Assembly: GCF_007748035.1 (NCBI RefSeq)
Contig: NZ_CP036278.1
Span: 4,402,001-4,466,000 of the forward strand
DNA length: 64,000 nt
From: Aeoliella mucimassa
Lineage (GTDB): Bacteria > Planctomycetota > Planctomycetia > Pirellulales > Lacipirellulaceae
Direction of reading: 5' to 3'
The notes beneath the pieces are model-generated. The model saw only the letters and a list, made by a program, of their open reading frames with translations. It was not told the DNA's origin and made no database searches. Below, one piece after another: positions 42,138 through 51,534 of this stretch. The number at the start of each line of letters is the position of its first letter. The stretch's first letter is position 1. Position numbers and translations under genes: made by a program.

Positions 42138-43265
42138 TTAGTCCAACGACTTCTCGTAGATACGATAAGTTTTGTATTTTTTTCCGCCTGCTTTCTCGAT
42201 GGTCTTCCGCGACAGGTCGTTCGATTCGAGCACCCACGAGAACTCGGCTTCCTCGATTCCATGGCGGAGCGTCGGCTCGATCAACCCGCGGGCGAGCGTG
42301 ATACCGACCCCCCAGTTTTGATACTCCGGCAACACGTTCGCGCTGACCACCCGCATGCGTTTGATTTCTTTGCGGCGCGTCAGCAGCTTGAGGAAGCGGA
42401 AGGGGAATAGCCGCCCGTCCATCTCGCGGATGCGACCGTTGTAATCGAGCAGGCCAAAGATCACGCCGATCGGTTTTCCTTCGACCTCGGCAACCAGGGT
42501 GAGGTCGGGCACGATCATGTGCTTCAGCTGGCCTGCGAGGGTACTCATTTCGGCTTCGGTCAGTGGCACAAATCCCCACGTTGCCGAGAGCGCTTTGTTG
42601 TAGATGTTCAAAAACATCTCGACTTCCGCCCGGAAGTTCTTGCGATCCATCGGGCGGAGTTTCACGCCGAAGCGTTCGCGAATGCCTTCGTCGATCATGC
42701 GATGCTTTTCGCTCATCGATCCGAGCATGCTGACATGGCCGTAGTAGGCATACATGTCGTGCACTTTTTCGAAGCCGGCCGCTTCGATCAGCCGCGGGTA
42801 GTAGGTACGGTTGTAGGTCATCATGAACATCGGCGGCGTATCGAATCCATCGATCAGCAGCCCCCACTCGTAATTGATCGAGGGGTTGGTGGGCCCGCGA
42901 ACGCCGGTCATCCCCTGGGAGCGAAGCCAGTCGCCGGCCTGCTCGAGCAACGGCACCGCGACATCCGGATCGTCGACCGACTCGAAAAAGCCGAAGAAGC
43001 CAAGCTTATCCTTGTACCAGTCGTTGTGCACCTGGTTTACGATGGCCGCGACCCGGCCGACGGTTTCGCCATCGCGCTGGGCGAGAAAGGTCTTTACCTT
43101 GCCTGTTTGGTAGAACGGGTGCCGGCGAAAACCGACGAGCCCCTTCTGCTCGAGCCGCAACGGAGGGACCCAATTGGGGTCGCCTCGGTAGAGTTGCCAA
43201 GGAAGGTCGATGAACTCGCGCTGCTCGCGGCGACTGGAAACCGGTATGATGCTTACGTTTGCCAT
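42138..43265 (-). CDS. GNAT-like N-acetyltransferase
   Basis: About 375 aa from the ATG at 43265 (MANVSIIPVSSRREQREFID). It belongs to a large-size GNAT-like group: an N-terminal part with FIDLPWQLYRGDPNWVPPLR and FLAQRDGETVGRVAAIVN, then a C-terminal acyltransferase half with LTLVAEVEGKPIGVIFGLLD and RRKEIKRMRVVSANVLPEYQ. The acceptor is unknown. It is divergent from the epimerase gene, whose start lies 68 bp away. Confidence 0.75.
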   Translation of the reverse strand: MANVSIIPVSSRREQREFIDLPWQLYRGDPNWVPPLRLEQKGLVGFRRHPFYQTGKVKTFLAQRDGETVGRVAAIVNQVHNDWYKDKLGFFGFFESVDDPDVAVPLLEQAGDWLRSQGMTGVRGPTNPSINYEWGLLIDGFDTPPMFMMTYNRTYYPRLIEAAGFEKVHDMYAYYGHVSMLGSMSEKHRMIDEGIRERFGVKLRPMDRKNFRAEVEMFLNIYNKALSATWGFVPLTEAEMSTLAGQLKHMIVPDLTLVAEVEGKPIGVIFGLLDYNGRIREMDGRLFPFRFLKLLTRRKEIKRMRVVSANVLPEYQNWGVGITLARGLIEPTLRHGIEEAEFSWVLESNDLSRKTIEKAGGKKYKTYRIYEKSLD

Positions 43266-43333
43266 GGTCGGAGTGTAGACGGACTGGGCAATTTGTGGAA
43301 TGTCAGCCTTGAAACACGAACTCGAAAAATACA

Positions 43334-44341
43334 ATGCCTCGTTGTTTGGTTACTGGAGCGACTGGATTCATCGGACCGCGGCTGGTGCCGGTGCTGCAAG
43401 CAGCCGGCGGCGATGTCGCCTGTTTAGTGCGGCCAACGGCTGACACGAGCCGACTGGAGCCGCTCGGCGTGCAGCTCGTGACCGGCGACGTGACGAAACC
43501 CGAAACCCTCGACGCGGCCGTCGCGGGGGTCGATTTCGTGTTCCACCTCGCGGGGCGGGTGTTTGCTCCGTCGTACGAGAAGTTTGCCCAGGTTAACGTC
43601 GCGGGGTGCAGCAACATCGCAGCAGCCTGTGCGATGCAGGCGAACCCGCCGGTGCTGGTGGTCGCTAGCTCGCTCGCGGCCGCGGGGCCTTCGCCTGCTT
43701 CCGGCGCTCACACCGAGCGGAACGAAGCGGCGCCGATCTCGAATTACGGTCGCAGCAAACTCGACGGCGAGCTGGCCGCCCGCGAGTGGGCCGCCGAAGT
43801 GCCAACGACCATCGTGCGGCCGCCGGTGGTGTTCGGCCAAGGCGACAGCGCCGGGCTGGTGCTGGCCAAAGGCATCCAGCGCACCGGACTGCACATCGTG
43901 CATCGGCCAGGGCTGCCGCTCTCGTTGGTGCATGCCGACGATCTATCGCAGGCGTTGTTGCTGGTCGCCCGCCATGGCGAGCGACTCGACCCGACCGACC
44001 CTCGCGGCACCGGACTCTACTACGCGGCCGATCCCACGGTTTCGTCCTACACCGAGATGGGCCAGATGATCGCCGACGCACTCGAACAACGCCTGCGAGT
44101 GATTCGGGTCCGCAAATGGGCCATGGCCGTCGCTGGCACCGTGGGGGAACTCACGGGACGACTCCGCGGGAAGGAGTCGCCGCTGAACCTCGACAAATTC
44201 CGCGAAGGTACCGCGTCGGGCTGGGTGGCTTCGCCGGAGAAACTGATGAACCAAACCGCCTTCGCGCCGGCCAAATCATTGGCCGAGCATTATCGCGACA
44301 CCATCGACTGGTATCGAAAGAAGGGTTGGCTAGCAAAGTAA
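43334..44341 (+). CDS. NAD-dependent epimerase/dehydratase (extended SDR)
   Basis: 335 aa. Begins with the NAD(P)-binding loop CLVTGATGFIGPRLVPVLQA (G-x-x-G-x-x-G), with VFHLAGRVFAPS at strand 4 and the catalytic pair in SNYGRSKLDGE (Tyr-x3-Lys). C-terminal substrate part includes RPPVVFGQGDSAGLVLAKGI. It oxidises, epimerises or dehydrates a sugar nucleotide or sterol-like substrate; the group resembles hopanoid-associated epimerases but I cannot decide. Monocistronic. Confidence 0.85.
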   Translation: MPRCLVTGATGFIGPRLVPVLQAAGGDVACLVRPTADTSRLEPLGVQLVTGDVTKPETLDAAVAGVDFVFHLAGRVFAPSYEKFAQVNVAGCSNIAAACAMQANPPVLVVASSLAAAGPSPASGAHTERNEAAPISNYGRSKLDGELAAREWAAEVPTTIVRPPVVFGQGDSAGLVLAKGIQRTGLHIVHRPGLPLSLVHADDLSQALLLVARHGERLDPTDPRGTGLYYAADPTVSSYTEMGQMIADALEQRLRVIRVRKWAMAVAGTVGELTGRLRGKESPLNLDKFREGTASGWVASPEKLMNQTAFAPAKSLAEHYRDTIDWYRKKGWLAK

Positions 44342-44367
44342 CCGCGCCCGCTTGACCGGCAGCAACC

Positions 44368-44916
44368 CTAAGCCGCCCGCTTGGTGCGCACTTCGGCGCG
44401 ACGTTGCAACTCGGCTTGCGAGATCAACTCGAACCGCGACTGCTCGTCGCTCACGCGAAGTTCGCGAAGTACCAGCGTTTGCTCATGGCACATCCGCGGC
44501 ATGTAGAACCAAGCTTTTTCGAGCGAGGCGTCGTCGACATCGCTCGAGATGAGCATCATGTCGGTCCGCTGCAACGAGTTGGCCAACTGCGGCAACGTCG
44601 CTGCGGGGAAACCGGGGACGAGTCGCACCCGCGCACCGGTGAGCTGAAGCTGACGATGGGCGTGGATCAACGGCAACGGAGCCGCGCCGGCAGGTCGCTC
44701 TTCGAAGCAATCGAACCCGGTGTACGAGATCGGCGAGTCGGTGCGGTAGCGCTGGGCCACACGAATCAACTGCACCGCACGTTCGGTCGATCCGATGCCG
44801 ACTTCAACAATGCGTTGAGGCGGTTGCTTGCGGATCTGCTTGTAGAGCATCCGCTCGTGTTGAGGCTGCGAGAAATAGGCCAGCCGTGCGTAACCAAACC
44901 AACCAATTGCCGCCAT
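44368..44916 (-). CDS. Methyltransferase-like protein
   Basis: 182 aa. An amphipathic start, then RIVEVGIGSTERAVQLIRVA (motif I of SAM-binding Rossmann folds, E-x-G-x-G) and ISYTGFDCFEERPAGAAPL as motif II (D at strand 2), then MMLISSDVDDASLEKAW. The rest fits a class I methyltransferase without the last strands, so activity is uncertain. The substrate is unknown. Convergent with the epimerase gene (26 bp apart). Confidence 0.55.
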   Translation of the reverse strand: MAAIGWFGYARLAYFSQPQHERMLYKQIRKQPPQRIVEVGIGSTERAVQLIRVAQRYRTDSPISYTGFDCFEERPAGAAPLPLIHAHRQLQLTGARVRLVPGFPAATLPQLANSLQRTDMMLISSDVDDASLEKAWFYMPRMCHEQTLVLRELRVSDEQSRFELISQAELQRRAEVRTKRAA

Positions 44917-45112
44917 AACGAATCCCTCCGAATAACCTTGGCCCTATTGCGCAGTCCCTTGCGACGACCATCAACTGAGAAGGCACTGTGGACAGAAGGT
45001 GCCTACCAATTCGATCGGCTGAGACTAACACGCAAGTCGAGCCCGCTTCGGCGGACAACGGCGGAATCCCCCCGTCGCCTGTTAAGCTGTGCGGGAGAAT
45101 TGAAAATGCAAC

Positions 45113-45156
45113 GAAAAAAACACTCCTCGAAGAACCGTGGTTCCGCGAGGAGTGTT
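45113..45156 (-). terminator. Terminator after the exported protein gene at 45181
   Basis: AACACTCCTCG at 45119 pairs with CGAGGAGTGTT at 45146-45156; on the coding strand seven T follow the stem. Lies 25 bp after the stop codon. Confidence 0.85.
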
Positions 45157-45180
45157 GGGAGTGTTTTGGCTCGTGAGCGG

Positions 45181-45744
45181 TTAGCTGCTCGAGTCGTCGT
45201 TCGCGTTGTGAATCGCTACGGGGATGGCAATCGCAGCACCCACCACAGTGGCAACGAAGAACGGGTTGGTGAAGGCCCGCTTCAACCGCCCGGTAGTGTG
45301 GTTCACCATGGGAGGAGCCGACCATTGGCCGCGGACCAGCGTATCGTCATGCACGACCAGCAAGCTGGTGGCTGCTCGCGGCGGAGCCGCTTCGGCGGTC
45401 CAAGCACGGCAGGCAACCACTCCGTTTTCGGTTTCGAGCTGATAAGCCGCTCCGGCGAGACCTCGGTAGCCGAAGCGTCCTTTGTGATCGGAGATTGTCG
45501 AGACCATCTGGCCATCGGGCGCGGTGAGTTTGACTTCGATGCCCATGGCGGGCACGCCTTGGGCGTCGACCACGTAGCCTTGCAGCACACCACCTTCGCT
45601 CAGTGCGACATCCACCGAAGAAGCGGCTTCCTCGACTTGCGGTGCCTGTTCCACAGGGGGAGCAGCGATGACCTGCTGCCCGGTAAGCAGCGCCATGACA
45701 GTAACTATCCGAACCGTGTAACCCAATCGCGACGAGCGAATCAT
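45181..45744 (-). CDS. Exported carboxypeptidase-regulatory-like protein, C-terminal anchor
   Basis: 187 aa. Signal peptide MIRSSRLGYTVRIVTVMALL and TGQQVIAA. A beta domain (about 50-110) with LQGYVVDAQGVPAMGIEVKL then ISDHKGRFGYRGLAGAAYQL is the carboxypeptidase regulatory-like (transthyretin-type) fold. The end is a transmembrane helix FFVATVVGAAIAIPVAIHNA and the tail NDDSSS. The next gene (45912) has the same build and the same tail. Probably an envelope protein; role unknown. Confidence 0.7.
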   Translation of the reverse strand: MIRSSRLGYTVRIVTVMALLTGQQVIAAPPVEQAPQVEEAASSVDVALSEGGVLQGYVVDAQGVPAMGIEVKLTAPDGQMVSTISDHKGRFGYRGLAGAAYQLETENGVVACRAWTAEAAPPRAATSLLVVHDDTLVRGQWSAPPMVNHTTGRLKRAFTNPFFVATVVGAAIAIPVAIHNANDDSSS

Positions 45745-45849
45745 CTTAGAGCCTCCAGAAAAGATCTAACTCCAACCCCTTAACCGAAGCCAATGCATGG
45801 CTCAGCAGCGGCGGATATTAGCGAAGGAGACCATTTACCAAAAGAGCAA

Positions 45850-45877
45850 CCCCGCCGGTTGCAAGCAACCGACGGGG
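45850..45877 (-). terminator. Terminator after the exported protein gene at 45912
   Basis: CCCCG-c-CGGTTGC with loop aa and GCAACCG-a-CGGGG: a 12-bp stem with one mismatch. On the coding strand TTGCTCTTTTGG follows. 35 bp after the stop. Confidence 0.8.
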
Positions 45878-45911
45878 TGCGTTGTTCTGATTTGCTACGA
45901 GTGCTAGCTCA

Positions 45912-46466
45912 TTAGCTGCTCGAATCGTCGTCCGAAGCGGTAATCGCAACCGGAACGGCAATGGCAGTAACCACTGCACCGGCGACGATCAGCGGGTGAG
46001 CTTGCATCCAATTGAGGACGCCACCACCGTAGCCGAGAGTGCCGAACTGGCCGTTTACCACGTCGGCGTTGGTGATCATCAACGCAGCAGGGCGAGCCAT
46101 TGGAGGTGCCTGGCCGGCGTTCCACACGCGATAGCTGGCAACTTGACCTTGAGCAACCACTTCGTACTGACCGCCGCGCAAAACAGGGGCAGCGAACTTG
46201 CCCTGCTCGTCGGTAACCGAACGAGTGACTTCGCGACCATTGTACAGCATGGCGACTTCAACACCCTTCTGAGCAACGCCCTGGGCGTCGACCAGCTGGC
46301 CTTTGAAGTTACCTTGAGCGTCGAGGGCGACGTCCAAGCTAACGGGTGCTTTTTGCACTTGTTGAACAGGTTGAACTTGGGGTTCGGCAGCCAGCGCGGC
46401 ACTGGGAACGATCATTCCCATGCACGCAATCGCAGCAGCCAAACGCTGTAGCGTAATGAGTTTCAT
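45912..46466 (-). CDS. Exported carboxypeptidase-regulatory-like protein, paralogue
   Basis: About 184 aa from the ATG at 46466 (MKLITLQRLAAAIACMGMIV signal peptide, cleavage after ALA). The beta domain has FKGQLVDAQGVAQKGVEVAM and VTDEQGKFAAPVLRGGQYEV, closely like the partner at 45181. The end is again a helix PLIVAGAVVTAIAVPVAITA and the acidic tail SDDDSSS. The longer frame to 46583 has no ribosome site. Two such genes in a row, each with its own terminator, are a local duplication. Confidence 0.7.
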   Translation of the reverse strand: MKLITLQRLAAAIACMGMIVPSAALAAEPQVQPVQQVQKAPVSLDVALDAQGNFKGQLVDAQGVAQKGVEVAMLYNGREVTRSVTDEQGKFAAPVLRGGQYEVVAQGQVASYRVWNAGQAPPMARPAALMITNADVVNGQFGTLGYGGGVLNWMQAHPLIVAGAVVTAIAVPVAITASDDDSSS

Positions 46467-46682
46467 GCAAATACCTATGACTTCCTTGGAGGGTATCAGG
46501 TGAGGCGGTTCTGATCCGCCAAGTAAACGAAGCACGATGCAGCTAGCAACCTGCGCATGCATGACGCCTACCATGTCGCACAATCGTTGCTCCTAGGGCG
46601 TATCGGCCATTCCTCGAACGATACTTCAAAGAGATTTTGAACCGAGGCAATTTGCGGAAACACACGCAAGATGCCTATTTTT

Positions 46683-47471
46683 TCAGAGGTTCCGGAAGTG
46701 CTGAATCAGGTGAGCTTGCACGTTGGGAACCGCCCGAGCCAGACGCTCGCCCAGGCTGCCAGGCACGGTGTTCGAGCGGATGTCGAGCAGGTACATCACC
46801 AGTTCCGCATGAGCAGCCCGCGGACCGTGGAGCATGAAATGAACCCACGCCCAGCTATGCCGATAGTCACGAGCGGTCATCTCTTCGAGCTTCTCGTGGC
46901 GTTCCAGCTCGCTGATGTAGGGAATGCCTTTGAAGGCGAGATCCCGCTTCAAAGGTCGCAAATGGGGATTCTTCCGGGCGCGATCTTCCTTTTTCACCTC
47001 AAAATACTCGGCGAGACCTTCATCCAACCAGAGCGGCACCATCGGCAAATCGCCATGCAACAAGGCATGCGTGCACTCGTGGCGCAAGTCGACAGGAAGC
47101 TCCTTGTCGTAGTAGGCAAAGATGTTCGACTGGTCGTCCTGGCGAACGTACAACGCCCGGCGGTAGGGAATCTGCGGGTAGCGTTCGGCAATGTAAGCCT
47201 TGTGCTGCTCCTCGCTAGCAAGCAGGTAAAGGTAGATGGGACTCTTCAGCGGACGCACTGCTAGCACCCGCTGCAGCTCCCGCTCGAGAGGGGGCAATTC
47301 GGCCAGCAGTTCTTGATGCTGTACGAGCGGAAACGCCGACTGGCAGATAAACGGGCCTACCTGGCGCTGGTCGACCCACGTCGGTGCGGCAACCGACGCG
47401 CGGGGCACCAACCACGAAGCGGCACCGGTAGCCAGTGCCATTTGGCAGAATTTGCGTCGCGTAAGTGCCAT
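46683..47471 (-). CDS. TAT-exported zinc metallopeptidase (DUF1570-like)
   Basis: 262 aa. The twin-arginine signal LTRRKFCQMALATGAASWL indicates export in folded form. The active site is DLRHECTHALLHGDLPMVPL: His-Glu-x-x-His, with the third ligand in WLDEGLAEYFEVKKE (Glu), the gluzincin pattern. Similar proteins are frequent in planctomycetes, of unknown substrate. It lies 3 bp before the end of the PHP gene upstream, so both may be in one transcript. Confidence 0.85.
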   Translation of the reverse strand: MALTRRKFCQMALATGAASWLVPRASVAAPTWVDQRQVGPFICQSAFPLVQHQELLAELPPLERELQRVLAVRPLKSPIYLYLLASEEQHKAYIAERYPQIPYRRALYVRQDDQSNIFAYYDKELPVDLRHECTHALLHGDLPMVPLWLDEGLAEYFEVKKEDRARKNPHLRPLKRDLAFKGIPYISELERHEKLEEMTARDYRHSWAWVHFMLHGPRAAHAELVMYLLDIRSNTVPGSLGERLARAVPNVQAHLIQHFRNL

Positions 47472-47474
47472 GCG

Positions 47475-48266
47475 CTAGCCAACCCTTTTCCAGAATCGCC
47501 ATCCGCGCGAGGGCGGTTTGACCATCAAACGACCGGGATTCACTTCGCGACCTTCGGCCACTCGGCGTGGGTTGTCGCGACACATCGCGAGCGCTGCCTC
47601 TTCGCCGGCCAATTCGGTCGCCCGCTGATAGGCATCTCGGAACAACGGCCGCCTGGACTTTGGCCCATGTGCGTCGGTTGAGAGAAAATGCGAGCAGCCC
47701 GAGCGAACAAACTCTTCGGCCAGTTGCTGGCACTTGGGTCCAAACGCACCGGTCAAACTGCCAGTGGTCACCTGAACTAACCACCCTGCGTCCACCAGCT
47801 CGCCCACCAAACCGGGCTGGGCCATGATGCCGCGATTGCGTTCGGGGTGGGCCAGGATGCCAACCAGACCTCGCTGTTTAAGCAGCTGGGCGATCGGCTC
47901 AAGCGGAAAATAGATTTCGAATGGTTGCTCGACCAGCACATGCCGCTTGTGGTCGCCGAGGGTCATGAGCACGTCGGCATCGAGCAGCTGAGGCATATCG
48001 TCTTCGATGCGGATCTCACCGCCAGGAAGAACAACGAGCGGAATCTGATGGGCGTTCAGTAGCTCCTGCAGCTCGTTAGTCCGGCGGCGAATGTCGCTGG
48101 CCTCGTTCTGTCGCCAGATGCCCAACTGATGCGGGGTGACCACAATGGTCGAGGTGCCTTGCTCCACGGCAATACGAGCCATTTTCAAGGCTTCGTCGGC
48201 GTCGGCAGCGCCGTCGTCGATGCCGGGAAGCAAGTGACAATGGATATCGGACCAGCCAGTAGACAT
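47475..48266 (-). CDS. PHP-domain phosphoesterase (CpsB/YwqE-like tyrosine phosphatase)
   Basis: 263 aa. Opens with SDIHCHLLPGIDDGAADADE, the metal site (H-x-H) of PHP proteins of CpsB/YwqE type, with IVVTPHQLGIWRQNE, GILAHPERNRGI and FLSTDAHGPKSRRP holding further His/Asp ligands. These enzymes remove phosphate from tyrosine kinases that control exopolysaccharide synthesis. No kinase or polysaccharide gene is near. The next gene, a TAT metallopeptidase, follows without a gap. Confidence 0.85.
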   Translation of the reverse strand: MSTGWSDIHCHLLPGIDDGAADADEALKMARIAVEQGTSTIVVTPHQLGIWRQNEASDIRRRTNELQELLNAHQIPLVVLPGGEIRIEDDMPQLLDADVLMTLGDHKRHVLVEQPFEIYFPLEPIAQLLKQRGLVGILAHPERNRGIMAQPGLVGELVDAGWLVQVTTGSLTGAFGPKCQQLAEEFVRSGCSHFLSTDAHGPKSRRPLFRDAYQRATELAGEEAALAMCRDNPRRVAEGREVNPGRLMVKPPSRGWRFWKRVG

Positions 48267-48384
48267 GGAGGGACTCGCAGGCAGAAAACAACGAAATCAA
48301 AAAGTTGCGCGTTCGAGCATGCGGAGTATAGAGATTCGCGGTGAGCGGTCAACGTCGGCCACGGGTAGTGCTAGCAGCGATGGC

Positions 48385-51291
48385 TCACGCCACGGGTTCC
48401 CGTTCGTCTTCCGCTTCGTCGCACTCCTCGTCAGATTCCTCCCACTCCCCTTGGTCTTCTTCGTATTCTTCCTCATAAGCCTCCTCTTCGGGGGCATCGT
48501 CCGCGGAGTCTTCCTCGTCCCAGGCTCCTTCGTCGTCGTACTCTTCCTCGTCGTACGGTTCGTCGTCCTCGTATTCCTCTTCGTACTCTTCTTCGTCTTC
48601 CTCCTCTTCGGCCGCAATCTTGGCCGGCGGGGAGTCGAGCAGCTCGACGGGGGTCTCCCCGTTTTGCTCGGCCTGGTCGTCGGAGCTAAACGCAATGCGG
48701 TTGGTCCGCTTCGGTGCTGGTTCGGGGGCGGGCGGGGGCTCGCTCGACTCGTCGCCGCCCGCCTTCATCGCTTCCCACTCTTCCATGGTGATGGTCACTT
48801 CGCGAGCCTGCGAGCCGTTGTACTGGCCGACGATGCCATCTTCGGCCATGAAGTCAATCAGCCGGGCGGCCCGACCGTAGCCGATGCCGAGGGCCCGCTG
48901 CAGCAGCGACACGCTACCGCGCCCTTCGGTCACGACGACCTCGATGGCTGCTTCGTAGAGTTCATCGCGATTCTTCAGGCTACCAGCGGTTGCTTCGACC
49001 TCTTCTTTGGTCTTGAGCTGCATCAGCTCGCCAGCGAACTGTGGTTCGTCGGTGCCGACGAAGTCGACCACGCGAGTGATCTCGTCGTCGGACAAGTAGG
49101 TTCCTTGCCCACGCAGCAGCATGCTCGTGCCTGGCGAGAGGAACAGCATGTCGCCATTGCCCAGCAGCTTTTCCGCTCCCATTTCGTCGAGAACCACGCG
49201 ACTATCCGTGCGGCTGGCAACTTGGAAGGCAAGACGGGCGGGCAGGTTACTTTTGATCAAACCGGTGATGACGTCGACCGTTGGTTTCTGAGTGGCGAGA
49301 ATCAAATGGATACCGACCGCCCGGCTCTTTTGGGCCAAGCGGATAATATGCTGCTCGACGTCCTTGCCGGCGGTCATCATAAGGTCGGCCATTTCGTCGG
49401 CCACGATCACGATGAACGGAAGCTGCTTGGGAATCTCCTCCCACTCCGACTCGCTCGTCGGTTCAATGCGGTCGCGCAGCTCCTCCTCGCCAAGCTGATT
49501 GTAAACGCTCACGTGACGCACCCCTGCGCGGGCGAGCAACGTGTAGCGTTCTTCCATTTTGTCGACCGCCCAGGCCAGGATGGCCTCGGCCTTTTTCATG
49601 TCGGTCACCACTGGATGCATCAAGTGCGGCAACTTGCGATAGCCCGATAATTCGACCATCTTCGGGTCGATCATCAGCATCCGCACCTCGTCGGGGCCGC
49701 GGCTCATCAGCATCGAGACGATAATGGTGTTGAGACACACACTCTTACCGGTACCGGTTCGGCCCGCGATCAACAGGTGAGGCATCGAAGTCAGGTCGAC
49801 AATCATCGGATTGCCGGCCACGTCTTTGCCCAAGTACACCGGTATCTTCATCCGACTGGCTTTGCCATTGGTCTCTTCGATGACCTCACGCAAGCGAACC
49901 AATTGCCGGGTTTCGTTGGGCACTTCGATACCCACGGTATTTTTGCCGGGGATCGGCGCCACGATACGCACACTCGGCACCCGCAGCGCAATGGCCAGAT
50001 CGTCGGCCAGGCCGGTGATCTTCGAAAGCCGCAGCCCTGCTTCGAGCTGTACTTCGTACTGCGCAATCACAGGTCCGGTCTCGATTTCGACCACCCGCAC
50101 GTTGAACCCAAAGTTCTTGAAGGTGCGTTCGAGGATCTTCGCCTTGCGACGGACTTCCTTCTCGTGCTCTTCGTACGAAATATCTTCCGGAAGCAGCAGC
50201 AGCTCAACCGAGGGCAGTTCGTAATTGGCCTTGGGCTCGTGCCCCATGTCGGCCGCTTCGAGTTGCTCGATGATCGATTCGCGTTCGCTCTTTTGACGGG
50301 GTTTCTTGAGTCGCGGCCCTGTTTGCTCGTCGGTGTCCTGCTGGGCGGCTGGCGTCGACTCTTGCTCGGCTGCTTCTTCCTCGGCGGGCACCTCTTCCGA
50401 TTCGTCGGGCTTGGCCTCGCCCGACAAAGCCGAGGCAATGCGGCTGGCAACTCGTCCCAAGGGGCTCTTGGTAGCCGACTTGGCGGCTTGTTCTTCGGCC
50501 TCAGCGGTGTCGGCGGCTTCCGACTGCTTATCGCCGGGCGTGCGGACCGTCAGCGGGGCGGAATCGGCATCCTCCTCTTCCTCGTCTTCGTAGTCCTCTT
50601 CCCACTCTCCCTCGTCTTCGTATTCGTACTCGTCGGTCTCGTACTCCTCTTCGTCTTCGAGTTGCACGCCGTTTTCGAGGTCGGTTTTCGGGCGCAGGGA
50701 GCTGGTGGTCGCCCGCCCCAAGGTGGCCAGGCTTCGCCCGGAGACTTTGGTCGTAGTCGCTGCGACTTGCAACACAAGGTAATCAGTGCAGAGCAACAGA
50801 CCTGCTGCAAGCACCGAGAAGGTGAAGATCAGGGCCCCCGCCTGGGCAAAGTTAACTTGTAGCCAGGCTCGCCCCATTGCTCCCAGGTATCCTCCAGCAC
50901 CGACAACCGGGCCGGGAGTCCAATTCGGCAGCAGCAACGATGCCAGCGTGCAGATGGCCACCAGAGTGAGCCCCCAGCCAACGGAACGAATGAGCCACTG
51001 ATTCACAGAGCGCTGGAGCAGCGTTAAACCGGTGACGACAATCAACGATCCCAACACAAAGTAGGCACCGATGCCAAACTTATCGAGCATCTGGTAGGCC
51101 AACACCGCTCCCAGTCGACCGCACGCGTTCTGCGGCGATTCGGCCGGCGGGTAGACCATACTTACCGACTCCCCGGCGAGCGTGCAGGGGTCGCTGCGAT
51201 GGTAGGTAATAAGCGACAGGCCCACCAACAACGTAATGGCCACCAGCGCGAGCGCTGCCACATCGAGTTGGCGATTGCGATTCTCAAACAT
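48385..51291 (-). CDS. ftsK: DNA translocase FtsK/SpoIIIE
   Basis: 968 aa. Four membrane helices lie in the first 175 residues, then an acidic linker (about 210-330, with EDEGEWEEDYEDEEEEDADS). The motor domain follows with Walker A IAGRTGTGKSVCLN (about 508-521) and Walker B FIVIVADEMADLMM (about 626-639), and the DNA-reading gamma winged helix (about 780-840, SLLQRALGIGYGRAARLIDF). It pumps chromosome ends through the division site. The tail from about 893 to 968 after gamma is extremely acidic (EEYEEEYEDDEPYDEEEYDD), which is unusual. Confidence 0.95.
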   Translation of the reverse strand: MFENRNRQLDVAALALVAITLLVGLSLITYHRSDPCTLAGESVSMVYPPAESPQNACGRLGAVLAYQMLDKFGIGAYFVLGSLIVVTGLTLLQRSVNQWLIRSVGWGLTLVAICTLASLLLPNWTPGPVVGAGGYLGAMGRAWLQVNFAQAGALIFTFSVLAAGLLLCTDYLVLQVAATTTKVSGRSLATLGRATTSSLRPKTDLENGVQLEDEEEYETDEYEYEDEGEWEEDYEDEEEEDADSAPLTVRTPGDKQSEAADTAEAEEQAAKSATKSPLGRVASRIASALSGEAKPDESEEVPAEEEAAEQESTPAAQQDTDEQTGPRLKKPRQKSERESIIEQLEAADMGHEPKANYELPSVELLLLPEDISYEEHEKEVRRKAKILERTFKNFGFNVRVVEIETGPVIAQYEVQLEAGLRLSKITGLADDLAIALRVPSVRIVAPIPGKNTVGIEVPNETRQLVRLREVIEETNGKASRMKIPVYLGKDVAGNPMIVDLTSMPHLLIAGRTGTGKSVCLNTIIVSMLMSRGPDEVRMLMIDPKMVELSGYRKLPHLMHPVVTDMKKAEAILAWAVDKMEERYTLLARAGVRHVSVYNQLGEEELRDRIEPTSESEWEEIPKQLPFIVIVADEMADLMMTAGKDVEQHIIRLAQKSRAVGIHLILATQKPTVDVITGLIKSNLPARLAFQVASRTDSRVVLDEMGAEKLLGNGDMLFLSPGTSMLLRGQGTYLSDDEITRVVDFVGTDEPQFAGELMQLKTKEEVEATAGSLKNRDELYEAAIEVVVTEGRGSVSLLQRALGIGYGRAARLIDFMAEDGIVGQYNGSQAREVTITMEEWEAMKAGGDESSEPPPAPEPAPKRTNRIAFSSDDQAEQNGETPVELLDSPPAKIAAEEEEDEEEYEEEYEDDEPYDEEEYDDEGAWDEEDSADDAPEEEAYEEEYEEDQGEWEESDEECDEAEDEREPVA

Positions 51292-51534
51292 AGGGACAGG
51301 ACCGACCGCGGACTAATGGGGAGGACGATGCAGTGGAAGCGCCGGTCCATGGCGCAACAATATCCAGTCATCGAGATTCATCGTCCATCCGTGAGGTTCG
51401 CACCCAAGATTCCAACCGTCGGCGCTACTCACTTCGTGGTCAGTGCGACACACATAACGTGCGTAGCAAGTACAACAGCGCCAGCTAGCGCACCGCTGAG
51501 CGAAGAATCGGTGCAACCGATACAACCGGTCAGA

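Noticed and set aside
44404-45783. Plus-strand ORF of 459 codons across two minus-strand genes
   Set aside because: It crosses a terminator and two genes with signal peptide, SAM-binding motif and ribosome sites on the other strand. It is an antisense shadow.
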